From assembly GCF_003751445.1 (NCBI RefSeq), contig NZ_RJUU01000001.1, positions 3,725,001 through 3,789,000 of the forward strand: a stretch of DNA of 64,000 bases. Direction: 5' to 3'. The DNA is from Streptomyces sp. 840.1. Its GTDB lineage: Bacteria; Actinomycetota; Actinomycetes; Streptomycetales; Streptomycetaceae. A program made the translations under genes and the position numbers. The notes beneath the pieces were generated by a model, which was given only the letters and a program-made list of their open reading frames with translations, searched no databases and was not told where the DNA came from. Shown piece by piece: positions 36,883 through 45,227 of the stretch (the stretch's first letter is position 1; every line of letters starts with the position of its first letter).

Positions 36883-37935
36883 TTAGTTACTGCGGTACTT
36901 GGGCACCGGCGGCGCCGTGATTCCGGGCAGGCCGTCCTGCAGCCAGGTGCGGTAGGACCGCATCCAGGCGCTGTCCTTGCCGCCGGCCCGGTAGTCGACC
37001 AGCACCTGGTTGACCCGGGCCACCAGGTCGTCCGCGCCCTTCTTCGTGGCCACGCCGTAGTACTCGGTGGTGAAGGGCTTGTCGCCCTTGAGCTCCACGG
37101 CCGGGTCCTGGGCGGCCTGGCCGGCCGCGAGGGCGTTGTCCGTGACGATCGCGTCGACCTCGCCCATCTGGAGCCGCACCAGGCAGTCCAGCTGGTTGGG
37201 GACGGTGAGCAGGTCCTCGTCGGCTTCGGTGCCGTCGTGCTTGTCCTTGAAGACCGAGCCGAACGACTGCTTCTCCAGCGCCTCGTACGCCGTGGATCCC
37301 TCCGCGGTGCAGACCCGCTTGCCGGCCAGCGAGGAGTTGTAACCCGTGATCGTGGAGTCCTTGGGCGCGAGGACCTGCTGCCCGGCCTGGAAGTAGGCGG
37401 TGGAGAACGAGACCTGGTCGAGCCGGGCGCAGTTGATCGTCATCGTCCGCACGACGACATCGACCTTGTCGTTCTCCAGGGCGGCGATGCGCTGGTTGGT
37501 GGGGATCGCCCGGAAGATCACGGCGTTCGGGTCACCCAGGATGTCCTTGGCGATGGCCCGCACCAGATCGATGTCGAAGCCTTCCAGGTCTTGGGACTCC
37601 GGGTTGCGGTACCCCCACTGGAAGCTGTTCTGGTCGACGCCCGCGATCAGCTTGCCGCGCGCCTTGATGCGGTCGATGGTCCGGCCGCCGGAGACGGACG
37701 GCGCCAGGCTGGCATCCGGGTCGGTGCAGTCGTCGGCCCGCGTCTGCACGGCCCGTGCCGTGCCCGCCCCCGAGACCTCGTCGCCGAATGCGGCGCCGCC
37801 CCGGTGGGAGAGCGGCAGCAGGGTCAGTGCCGCCGTCACCGCGCACGCCGCGGCCATGGCGGTCACACCGCCCCAGCCGCGCAGCCTGCGCAGCGGGCCC
37901 GCGGGCCCCGTCCTGGGCTCGTCCTTCCCTGTCAT
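36883..37935 (-). CDS. glnH: GlnH-like amino-acid binding protein, membrane-anchored
   Basis: A 350-residue extracytoplasmic solute-binding protein of the glutamate/aspartate/glutamine class (SBP family 3). The binding domain (about 85-345) includes LEGFDIDLVRAIAKDILGD, FRAIPTNQRIAALENDKVD and GEVDAIVTDNALAA. The N terminus has a hydrophobic segment (residues 24-45). A Cys at 31 precedes most of it, so a signal anchor is more likely than a classic lipoprotein. In mycobacteria GlnH senses Asp/Glu/Gln outside the cell and signals through GlnX to PknG. No amino-acid permease is encoded nearby, supporting sensing rather than uptake. ATG 37935 has AGGGGGAG before it; a GTG at 37950 is the alternative. 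Confidence 0.85.
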   Translation of the reverse strand: MTGKDEPRTGPAGPLRRLRGWGGVTAMAAACAVTAALTLLPLSHRGGAAFGDEVSGAGTARAVQTRADDCTDPDASLAPSVSGGRTIDRIKARGKLIAGVDQNSFQWGYRNPESQDLEGFDIDLVRAIAKDILGDPNAVIFRAIPTNQRIAALENDKVDVVVRTMTINCARLDQVSFSTAYFQAGQQVLAPKDSTITGYNSSLAGKRVCTAEGSTAYEALEKQSFGSVFKDKHDGTEADEDLLTVPNQLDCLVRLQMGEVDAIVTDNALAAGQAAQDPAVELKGDKPFTTEYYGVATKKGADDLVARVNQVLVDYRAGGKDSAWMRSYRTWLQDGLPGITAPPVPKYRSN

Positions 37936-37946
37936 CGCTCCCCCTG

Positions 37947-39350
37947 TCACCGGAACTCCGAGAGCCTGCGGTTGACCCCGACGATCGCGGCGACCGCGCC
38001 CAGTACGGCGAGGGCCGCCGCGCCTATCGGCAGCCCGCCCAGCGCACCGCGCCCGTCCTCCGCAGCCCGGGTGAACTCGTCCTGCTCATGGGCGAGCGCC
38101 TGCCTCAGCGCCTTGTCCACCCGGTTGAACGACTCACCGGTCGACCCCTTGGTCGAGTCGGCCGTCCCGATGATCTGGGTCAGCGCGGTGTCGTAGTCGC
38201 CGCTGTCGTCGGTCTTGCGGGCGGTCCGGTGGCGGCTCTGCCACTCGGTGACCCCCTTGATGGCGTCGGCCACCGGCTCGCCCCCCACGGTGTCGTGGGT
38301 GTCGTCGGCGAGCTTCGCCGCCTTGTCCAGCTCCTCGACGAGGGCCTTCATGCCCGTGCCGTAGTCCGTCTCGTACTTGTCGTTCCTGCCGTCCGCCGTG
38401 AGCACCGCACCACGGGCGACCACGGTGAGGGTCTCGTTGGCGCGCGCCTTCAGCGAGTCGATGCGCGCGTGGTTGAGCACGTCCAGGGACTGCTGCCCCC
38501 GGGTGTCGGCGTCCGACAGGTCGGAGCGGGCCACCGAATGCCCCACCGCCAGCCACAGCAGGACCACGACCGAGGCCGCGGTCGCGGCCAGCAGACCGTG
38601 GTTGAGCACCCGGTTGGTCCGGTGGAAGTTGCGCCGCTGGGCCCACAGCAGCACGATCAGCGCGATCACACCGATACCGAGCGAGAAGAACGGCCAGGTG
38701 CGCGCGGAGTCGTAGTCCTCGCCGAGCCGGCCGGTCTCCGCCGTGTACAGCCGCTCGGCGGCCGGCAGCATGTCCTTGGCCATCTTCTGGTTCGCGTACC
38801 GGAGATAGGCGCCGCCCAGCGGCAGCCCCTGCCGGTTGCTCGCGCGGGCGCGCTCGATCAGCCCGGTGTAGCGCGGGAGTTCCTCGTTGAGCGTGGTGAT
38901 CTCGTGGCCGGACTCCGTCGAGGCGTCCGTGTTGGCCGCGGCCTTCACCAGCAGCCGGGAGGCCTCCTCGATGTCCGCCACGTACTGCTCGTGGACCTGG
39001 CGCGGCTCCTGCGGACCGGCCAGGAAGCCGCTCGCCGCCGCGGCGTCGGCATCGGCCAGCGAGCGGTAGATGTCCGCCGCGTCCGCGCTGAGCGGCTGGC
39101 TGCGCCGCACCACGTCGTCGGCGGAGGCCGCGCGGCCGGACACCTCGAACGCCGTCACGGCCCCGAACGCGACGACGAGCAGGGCCAGTACGGCCCCGAT
39201 GATCTGGAGCCGGCCCGGTTCGGTCGTTGCGGCGGCACGCAGCCGGTCGGTGACCACCGCACGCCCACTGCGCTGCGGCGGCACGGCAGCGGGCGGCTGC
39301 TCCGGCGCGCGTCTCGGCGGCGCAGGGCGCACACTCGGCGGGTATGTCAC
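37947..39350 (-). CDS. glnX: GlnX-like four-helix membrane sensor
   Basis: A 467-residue membrane protein. A Pro-rich cytosolic N terminus leads to TM1 (about 50-68), a long helical extracytoplasmic domain (about 70-218), TM2 (221-237), a short loop, and TM3 (252-270). A second helical extracytoplasmic domain (about 272-435) and TM4 near the C terminus follow. This matches mycobacterial GlnX, which passes the GlnH ligand signal to PknG. There is no kinase, HAMP or methyl-accepting domain, so signalling must be through partner proteins. GTG 39350 lies behind GAGGGGGAGG. It is first in the cluster. Confidence 0.85.
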   Translation of the reverse strand: MTYPPSVRPAPPRRAPEQPPAAVPPQRSGRAVVTDRLRAAATTEPGRLQIIGAVLALLVVAFGAVTAFEVSGRAASADDVVRRSQPLSADAADIYRSLADADAAAASGFLAGPQEPRQVHEQYVADIEEASRLLVKAAANTDASTESGHEITTLNEELPRYTGLIERARASNRQGLPLGGAYLRYANQKMAKDMLPAAERLYTAETGRLGEDYDSARTWPFFSLGIGVIALIVLLWAQRRNFHRTNRVLNHGLLAATAASVVVLLWLAVGHSVARSDLSDADTRGQQSLDVLNHARIDSLKARANETLTVVARGAVLTADGRNDKYETDYGTGMKALVEELDKAAKLADDTHDTVGGEPVADAIKGVTEWQSRHRTARKTDDSGDYDTALTQIIGTADSTKGSTGESFNRVDKALRQALAHEQDEFTRAAEDGRGALGGLPIGAAALAVLGAVAAIVGVNRRLSEFR

Positions 39351-39621
39351 TTGACCTCCCCCTCGGTCACTGACGGTGGCCCGCCCCCCGGCCGATCGGG
39401 GGACTGGTACCCGGCCAGAAGTATGGCCGCAGGGAGCGGCGTCCACACAATGAACGCCCTTATCCCGCACCGGTCCTGAAAGCAGACAACTGCAGTCAAC
39501 AGCATTCGATCAAGACGGACGCCGCCGATCAAGACGATCGACGGCGCAATCCCCCGAAGTCGTACCGATCTCCCCGACAAGGAACACGTTCGGGACGGCC
39601 GATCGGTTCCCCGGCCGAAGA
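39351..39621. other. Intergenic region upstream of the PknG cluster
   Basis: This region lies between glnX and the csn terminator and should contain the cluster promoter, reading to the left. It has two direct copies of GATCAAGAC (near 39505 and 39530) and an 8-bp palindrome ACTGCAGT near 39488. I cannot name a promoter with confidence. No gene is visible. Confidence 0.4.
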
Positions 39622-39653
39622 GGCGCCCCGCAGCACGAATGCTACGGGACGCC
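39622..39653 (-). terminator. csn operon terminator with UUCG tetraloop
   Basis: On the minus strand a fully paired 14-bp stem (three G-T wobbles) closes on a TTCG tetraloop, 26 bases after the sugar-kinase stop. UUCG loops are exceptionally stable. Confidence 0.8.
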
Positions 39654-39679
39654 CCGGTACCCCCTGAGGTCACACCGGG

Positions 39680-40648
39680 TCAGGCGTACTGCGCCCGCAG
39701 CCTCGCGTGCACCCCGGGCGCCGCGCCCGTGTGGTCCAGGCCCAGCAGCCCGGCGCCCAGCACCGGGGACTCCGCCACCACCCGGACCACCGCCTTCGGG
39801 GCCCGCACCGCGAGGAGTTCGGCGATCCGGTCGTCCAGCTGCGGATGGCGGGCCGCCAGCACGCTGCCGCCCAGCACCACCGGGGCCGGCTCGTCCAGCA
39901 GGCCGAGCCGGGTGAGCGCGACCGAGGCCATCGCCACGACCTCCTCCGCCAGCCGGTCCACGAGGGAGCGCGCCACCGGGTCACCGGCGGCGGAGACCGC
40001 GAAGAGCACCGGCGTCAGCTCGTGCCGCCGCTCGAACTCGATCCGGCCCAGATGCAGCGCCTCGATCAGCGCGTACATCGAGCCGAGCCCGAAGTGAGCG
40101 GGCAGCGCACGGGCCAGCTCGGTGGGCCCGCCCCGGCCGTCCTCGGCCCGCGAGGCGCACCAGAGCGCCTCCTCGGCCAGCCCCGAACCCCCGCCCCAGT
40201 CACCGGATATCCGGCCGATCGCGGGAAACCGAGCGGTGCGCCCGTCGGGCACCATGCCGACGCAGTTGATTCCCGCGCCGCACACCACCGCCACCCCGCG
40301 CGGCTCGTCGACCCCGGCCCGCAGGATCGCGAAGGTGTCGTTGCGCACCTCCACCGTCCGGCCCCAGCCCCGGTCGCCCAGGGCCTCGGTCAACTGTTCC
40401 TCCTCGACGGGCAGATCGGCGTTGGCGAGGCAGGCCGACACATGTGCGACGTCCTCCACCCCCGTGCCGGCCGAGGCCAGCGCCTGCTCCACCGCGGAAC
40501 CGAGCGCGTCCACGGCCGTGCCGATGCCGACCACGGGGGGCTGGAAGCCGCCGCCGCGGGCCGTGGACAGCACCGTGCCGTCCGCACCTATGAGTGCCAC
40601 ATCGGTCTTGCTGTTCCCCGCGTCGATCGCGAGGACCGAACCGTTCAC
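39680..40648 (-). CDS. csnK: Amino-sugar kinase (CsnK-like, BadF/NAGK family)
   Basis: A 322-residue ASKHA-fold kinase of the N-acetylglucosamine-kinase/BadF group. The phosphate-1 loop LAIDAGNSKTDVALIGADG is at the N terminus. The adenosine region includes VAVVCGAGINCVG and GRISGDWGGGSGLAEEA, and PVVLGGSVLAAR lies near the end. It should phosphorylate glucosamine or N-acetylglucosamine released from imported oligosaccharides. The start at GTG 40648 overlaps the TGA of the GH4 gene; GTG 40654 is an alternative. It is last in a six-gene operon ordered like S. coelicolor/S. lividans csnREFGHK. Confidence 0.85.
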   Translation of the reverse strand: MNGSVLAIDAGNSKTDVALIGADGTVLSTARGGGFQPPVVGIGTAVDALGSAVEQALASAGTGVEDVAHVSACLANADLPVEEEQLTEALGDRGWGRTVEVRNDTFAILRAGVDEPRGVAVVCGAGINCVGMVPDGRTARFPAIGRISGDWGGGSGLAEEALWCASRAEDGRGGPTELARALPAHFGLGSMYALIEALHLGRIEFERRHELTPVLFAVSAAGDPVARSLVDRLAEEVVAMASVALTRLGLLDEPAPVVLGGSVLAARHPQLDDRIAELLAVRAPKAVVRVVAESPVLGAGLLGLDHTGAAPGVHARLRAQYA

Positions 40649-41910
40649 GCCCACGGGAGGTGCTCCCGGTTGTGCGCGATCAGCTTGTCGGTGAGTGCTT
40701 CCGCGTACTCGAACTGGCCGATCAGGGGGTGCGCGAGCAGGGCCTTGAACACCCGGTCGCGGCCCCCGCGCAGCGCGGCCTCCAGCGCGAGGTCCTCGTA
40801 CGCCGTCACATGGGCGATCAGCCCGGCGTAGAGCGGGTCGAGCGGCGCGACGGCGAGCGGTGCCGCACCCGTGCGGTCCACCGAGGCCTGCACCTCGATC
40901 ACCGCGTCGTCCGGCAGGAAGGGCAGCGTGCCGTTGTTGTAGGTGTTGACCACCTGGTGGGCGGAGCCGCCGCCGCCCAGCAGCGAGGCGGCCAGGTCGA
41001 CGGCAGCCTCCGAGTAGAAGGCGCCGCCGCGCTTGGCGAGCAGCGCGGGCTTCTCGTCCAGCGCCGGATCGCCGTACATGGCGAGCAGTTCCTTCTCCAT
41101 CGCGGCGACCTCGACGGCCCGCGAGGGCTTGGTGCCCAGCTCGCGCACGACCTCGTCGTGCGCGTAGAAGTAGCGCAGGTAGTACGAGGGGACGACGCCG
41201 AGGCGGTCCACGATCGCCCGGGGCATGTGCAGGTCGTCCGCGATCGCGTCGCCGTGCTCGGCGAGCAGCCTCGGCAGTACGTTCTCGCCCTCGGGGCCGC
41301 CGAGGCGCACCCCGGTCTCCCAGGTCAGGTGGTTCAGCCCGACGTGGTCGAGGTGCACCTCACCGGGGGTCACGTCCAGCAGGCGGGCGAACTTGCGCTG
41401 GAAGCCGATCGCCACGTTGCACAGGCCGACGGTCTTGTGACCGGCCTGGAGCAGCGCCCGGGTCACGATGCCGACGGGGTTGGTGAAGTCGATGATCCAC
41501 GCGTTCGGGTTGGTGCGCCGGACGCGCTCCGCGATGTCCAGGACGACCGGGACGGTGCGCATCGCCTTGGCGAGGCCGCCGGCGCCGGTGGTCTCCTGGC
41601 CGACGCAGCCGCACTCCAGCGGCCATGCCTCGTCCTTGGCGCGGGCGGCCTGGCCGCCCACCCGGAGCTGGAGCAGCACCGCGTCCGCGTCGGCGACGCC
41701 CGCGTCGATGTCGGTGGTGGTGACGATCCGGCCGGGGTGGCCCTGCTTGGCGAAGATCCGCCGCGCGAGGCCCCCGACGAGTTCGAGCCGGTCGGCCGCC
41801 GGGTCGACGAGCACCAGCTCCTCGACCGGCAGGGTGTCCCGCAGCCGTGCGAATCCGTCGATCAGTTCAGGTGTGTAGGTGGACCCGCCACCCACTACTG
41901 CGAGCTTCAT
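40645..41910 (-). CDS. csnH: GH4-family glycosidase (CsnH-like)
   Basis: A 421-residue member of glycoside hydrolase family 4, which uses NAD and a divalent metal in a redox-assisted mechanism. The Rossmann start MKLAVVGGGSTYTPELIDGF binds NAD. LCNVAIGFQRKF and LDHVGLNHLTWE supply the metal-binding Cys and His region. Generic annotation would be 6-phospho-beta-glucosidase, but no phosphotransferase system is present here. The ABC importer suggests unphosphorylated glucosamine or chitosan oligosaccharides as substrate. It is cytoplasmic and lies between permease and kinase genes. Confidence 0.87.
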   Translation of the reverse strand: MKLAVVGGGSTYTPELIDGFARLRDTLPVEELVLVDPAADRLELVGGLARRIFAKQGHPGRIVTTTDIDAGVADADAVLLQLRVGGQAARAKDEAWPLECGCVGQETTGAGGLAKAMRTVPVVLDIAERVRRTNPNAWIIDFTNPVGIVTRALLQAGHKTVGLCNVAIGFQRKFARLLDVTPGEVHLDHVGLNHLTWETGVRLGGPEGENVLPRLLAEHGDAIADDLHMPRAIVDRLGVVPSYYLRYFYAHDEVVRELGTKPSRAVEVAAMEKELLAMYGDPALDEKPALLAKRGGAFYSEAAVDLAASLLGGGGSAHQVVNTYNNGTLPFLPDDAVIEVQASVDRTGAAPLAVAPLDPLYAGLIAHVTAYEDLALEAALRGGRDRVFKALLAHPLIGQFEYAEALTDKLIAHNREHLPWA

Positions 41911-41913
41911 GAA

Positions 41914-42816
41914 TCAGCCCTTTACTCCGGTCAGTGTGACGCCCTCGACAAAGGCCTTCTGTGCGAAGAAGAAGACGACGATCACAGGGGCCATGACCAG
42001 AACGGTCGCGGCCATGGTCAGGTTCCAGTCGGTGTGGTGTGCGCCCTTGAAGGACTCCAGTCCATAACTCAGCGTCCAGGCCCCCGGGTTCTCGGAGGCG
42101 TAGATCTGCGGTCCGAAGTAGTCGTTCCAGGCGTAGAAGAACTGGAAGAGGGCGACGGCGGCGATGCCGGGCTTGGCCATCGGGATCACGACGCGCAGCA
42201 GGGTGCGGAACTCGCCGCAGCCGTCGACCTTCGCCGCGTCGAGGTACTCGTTCGGAATGGTCAGCAGGAACTGCCGCAGCAGGAAGATGGAGAACGCGTC
42301 GCCGAACGCCATCGGGATGATCAGCGGCCAGAGCGTGCCGGACATGTCCAGCTGCTTGGCCCAGAACAGGTACATCGGGATGACGACGACCTGCGGCGGC
42401 AGCATCATCATCGAGATGACGAGCATCAGCGACAGATGCCGTCCGCGGAAGCGGAACTTGGCGAGCGCGTACGCCACGGGCAGTGAGGACACCACCGTGA
42501 GGACGGTGCCCAGGCCCGCGTACAGCAGGGTGTTCCTCCACCAGGTCAGGAAGCCCGGGGTGTTGAACACGTCCTTGTAGTTGCTCCACTCGAAGGGGTG
42601 CGGCCACAGGTCACGGGTCAGTGCCTGCTGGTCGCTCATCAGCGAGGTGAGGAGGAGGAAGACGAAGGGCAGCACGAAGAAGAGCGCGGCCGCGACGCCG
42701 AGCGAGTGCACACCGATCCAGTGCAGCAGCGCCTTGCGGCGCGCCACCCGCTCGGCCGGGGTGACGGAGTCACTCACCGGGCCGCCGGCCTTCGGGGTGT
42801 CGAGAACCTGCGCCAT
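41914..42816 (-). CDS. csnG: Oligosaccharide ABC permease (MalG type)
   Basis: A 300-residue permease with six membrane helices and the cytosolic EAA loop NEYLDAAKVDGCGEFRTLLR near residue 200, which contacts the ATPase. It belongs to the CUT1 sugar importers. No ATPase is encoded in the operon; CUT1 systems in Streptomyces commonly share the multitask ATPase MsiK encoded elsewhere. ATG 42816 lies behind AGGTGAG and only two bases after the upstream stop; a GTG at 42825 is possible. Confidence 0.9.
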   Translation of the reverse strand: MAQVLDTPKAGGPVSDSVTPAERVARRKALLHWIGVHSLGVAAALFFVLPFVFLLLTSLMSDQQALTRDLWPHPFEWSNYKDVFNTPGFLTWWRNTLLYAGLGTVLTVVSSLPVAYALAKFRFRGRHLSLMLVISMMMLPPQVVVIPMYLFWAKQLDMSGTLWPLIIPMAFGDAFSIFLLRQFLLTIPNEYLDAAKVDGCGEFRTLLRVVIPMAKPGIAAVALFQFFYAWNDYFGPQIYASENPGAWTLSYGLESFKGAHHTDWNLTMAATVLVMAPVIVVFFFAQKAFVEGVTLTGVKG

Positions 42817-42817
42817 G

Positions 42818-43759
42818 TCACTCACCTGCCTGGATCAGTCCGCTGCGGCGCCGCATCAGCAGTGCGGTGAACGCCATGGCGAGGACGAAGAGAACGAGCG
42901 CGACCACACAGGCGGAGCCGTAGTCGAAGCGCTGGAAGCCGAGGTTGTAGACGAGCTGCGGAAGCGTCAGTGTCGACTTGTCGGGATAGCCCGGCTCGAA
43001 CTGCTGCCCGGAGCCGCCCATCACACCCGATGCGACCTTCCCGGCCACGAGTGGCTGGGTGTAGTACTGCATCGTCTGGATGATGCCGGTGACCACGGCG
43101 AACATGATGATCGGCGAGATGTTCGGCAGGGTGACGAAGCGGAACCGCTGGTAGGCGGACGCCCCGTCCAGCTCCGCGGCCTCGTACTGCTCCTTGGGGA
43201 CGTCCAGGAGTGCGGCCATGAAGATCACCATCAGGTCGCCCACCCCCCAGACCGCCAGCGCGGTCAGCGCGGGCTTGGACCAGGTGGCGTCGGTGAACCA
43301 GCCGGGCGTCGGCAGCCCCAGCTCGCCCAGGATCGAGTTGACCGGTCCGGTCCCCGGGTTGAGCAGGAACACGAAGCCCAGCGTCGCGGCGACCGGCGGC
43401 GCGAGGTAGGGCAGGTAGAAGAGTGTCCGGAAGACCCCGGTGCCCGTCTTGATCCTGGTGATCAGCATGCCGATGCCGAGACCGAACACCACCCGGCAGG
43501 TCACCATGACCAGGACCAGCCAGAGCGTGTTGCGCAGCGCCGGCCAGAACAGCGGGTAGTCGTTGAAGACGAACGACCAGTTCTTCAGCCCGCTGAACTC
43601 GGGGGCCGAGAAACCGTCGTAGCTGGTGAAGGAGAAATAGAGCGTGGAGATCAGCGGGTAGGCGAAGAAGACGCAGAACCCGATCAGCCACGGCGACATG
43701 AAGGCCGCCGTCCGGAGCGCCGACCGGCGGCGCTTCGAGCGGAGTGTGTACGTGCTCAT
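42818..43759 (-). CDS. csnF: Oligosaccharide ABC permease (MalF type)
   Basis: A 313-residue CUT1 permease with six membrane helices. The EAA loop is KEQYEAAELDGASAYQRFRF near residue 190. PWLIGFCVFFAYPLISTLYF forms the first helix. It should pair with CsnG as the membrane channel for chitosan or glucosamine oligosaccharides bound by CsnE. It follows csnE by ten bases. Confidence 0.9.
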   Translation of the reverse strand: MSTYTLRSKRRRSALRTAAFMSPWLIGFCVFFAYPLISTLYFSFTSYDGFSAPEFSGLKNWSFVFNDYPLFWPALRNTLWLVLVMVTCRVVFGLGIGMLITRIKTGTGVFRTLFYLPYLAPPVAATLGFVFLLNPGTGPVNSILGELGLPTPGWFTDATWSKPALTALAVWGVGDLMVIFMAALLDVPKEQYEAAELDGASAYQRFRFVTLPNISPIIMFAVVTGIIQTMQYYTQPLVAGKVASGVMGGSGQQFEPGYPDKSTLTLPQLVYNLGFQRFDYGSACVVALVLFVLAMAFTALLMRRRSGLIQAGE

Positions 43760-43769
43760 CGCGTCGGCT

Positions 43770-45107
43770 CTACTTCGCCTGGTCGATCGCGGCGTCGATT
43801 TCCTTGGCGGTCTTCTCCAGGCCCGCCTTGATGTCCGTCTGCTCGCCCTTCTCGACGTCGAAGCCGAGGTTCTGCAGGGACGTCAGGAACGCGCCGCCGT
43901 TCACCGAGGGCGGGGTGGTGGTGGACTTCGGGTTGGCGGCGATGTCCAGGAAGGTCTTGAAACGCGGGTCGTACTTCAGCTTCGGCGACTTCAGCGCGGC
44001 CAGCGTGGACGGCACGTTGTGGATGGCGTTGGCGAAGTTCACCACCGCGTCGGTGTCGGTGGTCATGAACTTCACCAGCTCCCAGGCGGCGTTCTGCTTG
44101 GAGGAGGTGGCGGCGATACCGGCGATCGTCCCGGTCAGGTAGCCCTTGCCGTACGTGTCGGCCTGGTCGTCCGCGACGGGCATCGGGGCCACACCGATCT
44201 CGAACTTCGGCTTCGTGTCCTCGGCCATGCCCAGACGCCATTCGCCGTCCAGCTGCATGGCCACCTGGCCGGTGTGGAACGGGTGCTTGGCGCCCCACTC
44301 GTCACCGAAGCGGGTACGGAACTTCTCCAGCTTCTGGTACCCGCCCAGCGAGTCGACCAGCTTCTTCTGACCGGTGAGCATCGCGGCGAAGGACGGGTCC
44401 TTGGCGATGTTCGACTTGCCGTCGGCGTCGAAGTACGTCGGGTCCCAGCTCCCGAGGTAGTGCTCGGTGGTCGTCTCGTAGCCGTGGTAGTTCGGCATGA
44501 AGCCGAGCTGCTCGTACGAGTCGCCCTTCGGCTTCGTCAGCTTCTTCGCGTCGGCGGCCAGCTCGGACCAGGTCTTCGGCGGGCTGGTGATCCCGGCCGC
44601 CTTGAACGCGTCCTTGTTGTAGTAGAGGCCGTAGGCGTCACCGAGCAGCGGCACCGTGCAGCGCACGCCGTCGTACTGGGTGTACTCGTTCATCGCCTTC
44701 GGGAACGTCGCGTCCGCGTCGATCCCGTCCTTCCTCAGGAACGGGTTGAGGTCGACGAAGGCCTTCGACTTGCAGAACTTGCCGACGTTGTTCGTGGTGA
44801 ACGACGAGACGACGTCCGGGGCCTTCGAACCGCCCGCGCGCAGCGCCTGGTTGATCTTGTCGTCGGTCATGTTGCCGACGATCTTCACGTGGATGTTGGG
44901 GTGCGCCTTCTCGAAGGCGTCGACCGTGTCCTGAATTCCCTTGACCTCGTTCGGGGCACTCCAGCCGTGCCAGAAGTTGATGGTCGTCTCCTTGGACGCA
45001 TCATCCTTGGCACCGGAGCTGCTCTGCCCGGTACAGGCGGAGGCGAACAGGGCGATCGCGGCGGTCGCGGCGAGTGCGACGGCCGGCTTCCGGCGGTTTC
45101 CGGACAT
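43770..45107 (-). CDS. csnE: Oligosaccharide-binding lipoprotein (CsnE-like)
   Basis: A 445-residue extracellular solute-binding lipoprotein of the CUT1 class (SBP family 1). The signal peptide ends in FASAC with Cys25 as lipid site. The mature domain begins TTINFWHGWSAPNEVKGIQD and includes VKIVGNMTDDKINQALRAGG and a ligand-site-like MQLDGEWRLGM. It captures oligosaccharides outside the membrane. It lies 120 bases downstream of the ROK regulator gene; I see no separate promoter in that gap, so cotranscription is likely. Confidence 0.9.
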   Translation of the reverse strand: MSGNRRKPAVALAATAAIALFASACTGQSSSGAKDDASKETTINFWHGWSAPNEVKGIQDTVDAFEKAHPNIHVKIVGNMTDDKINQALRAGGSKAPDVVSSFTTNNVGKFCKSKAFVDLNPFLRKDGIDADATFPKAMNEYTQYDGVRCTVPLLGDAYGLYYNKDAFKAAGITSPPKTWSELAADAKKLTKPKGDSYEQLGFMPNYHGYETTTEHYLGSWDPTYFDADGKSNIAKDPSFAAMLTGQKKLVDSLGGYQKLEKFRTRFGDEWGAKHPFHTGQVAMQLDGEWRLGMAEDTKPKFEIGVAPMPVADDQADTYGKGYLTGTIAGIAATSSKQNAAWELVKFMTTDTDAVVNFANAIHNVPSTLAALKSPKLKYDPRFKTFLDIAANPKSTTTPPSVNGGAFLTSLQNLGFDVEKGEQTDIKAGLEKTAKEIDAAIDQAK

Positions 45108-45227
45108 GGTGGTGTCTCCCGATGAAGGGTTGGGACAGGGAAGGGGAAGGCGGGGTACTTCAGGAGGTGGCAGCAGAGAGGTGGCAGAGGGGGTGGTGAA
45201 GGGGGGTGCCGGGGGAGGAGCGGGGGT

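Noticed and set aside
40645..41910. Calling the GH4 gene a phosphotransferase-linked 6-phospho-beta-glucosidase
   Set aside because: The operon has an ABC importer, a sugar kinase and a ROK regulator in csn order; no phosphotransferase component is present.
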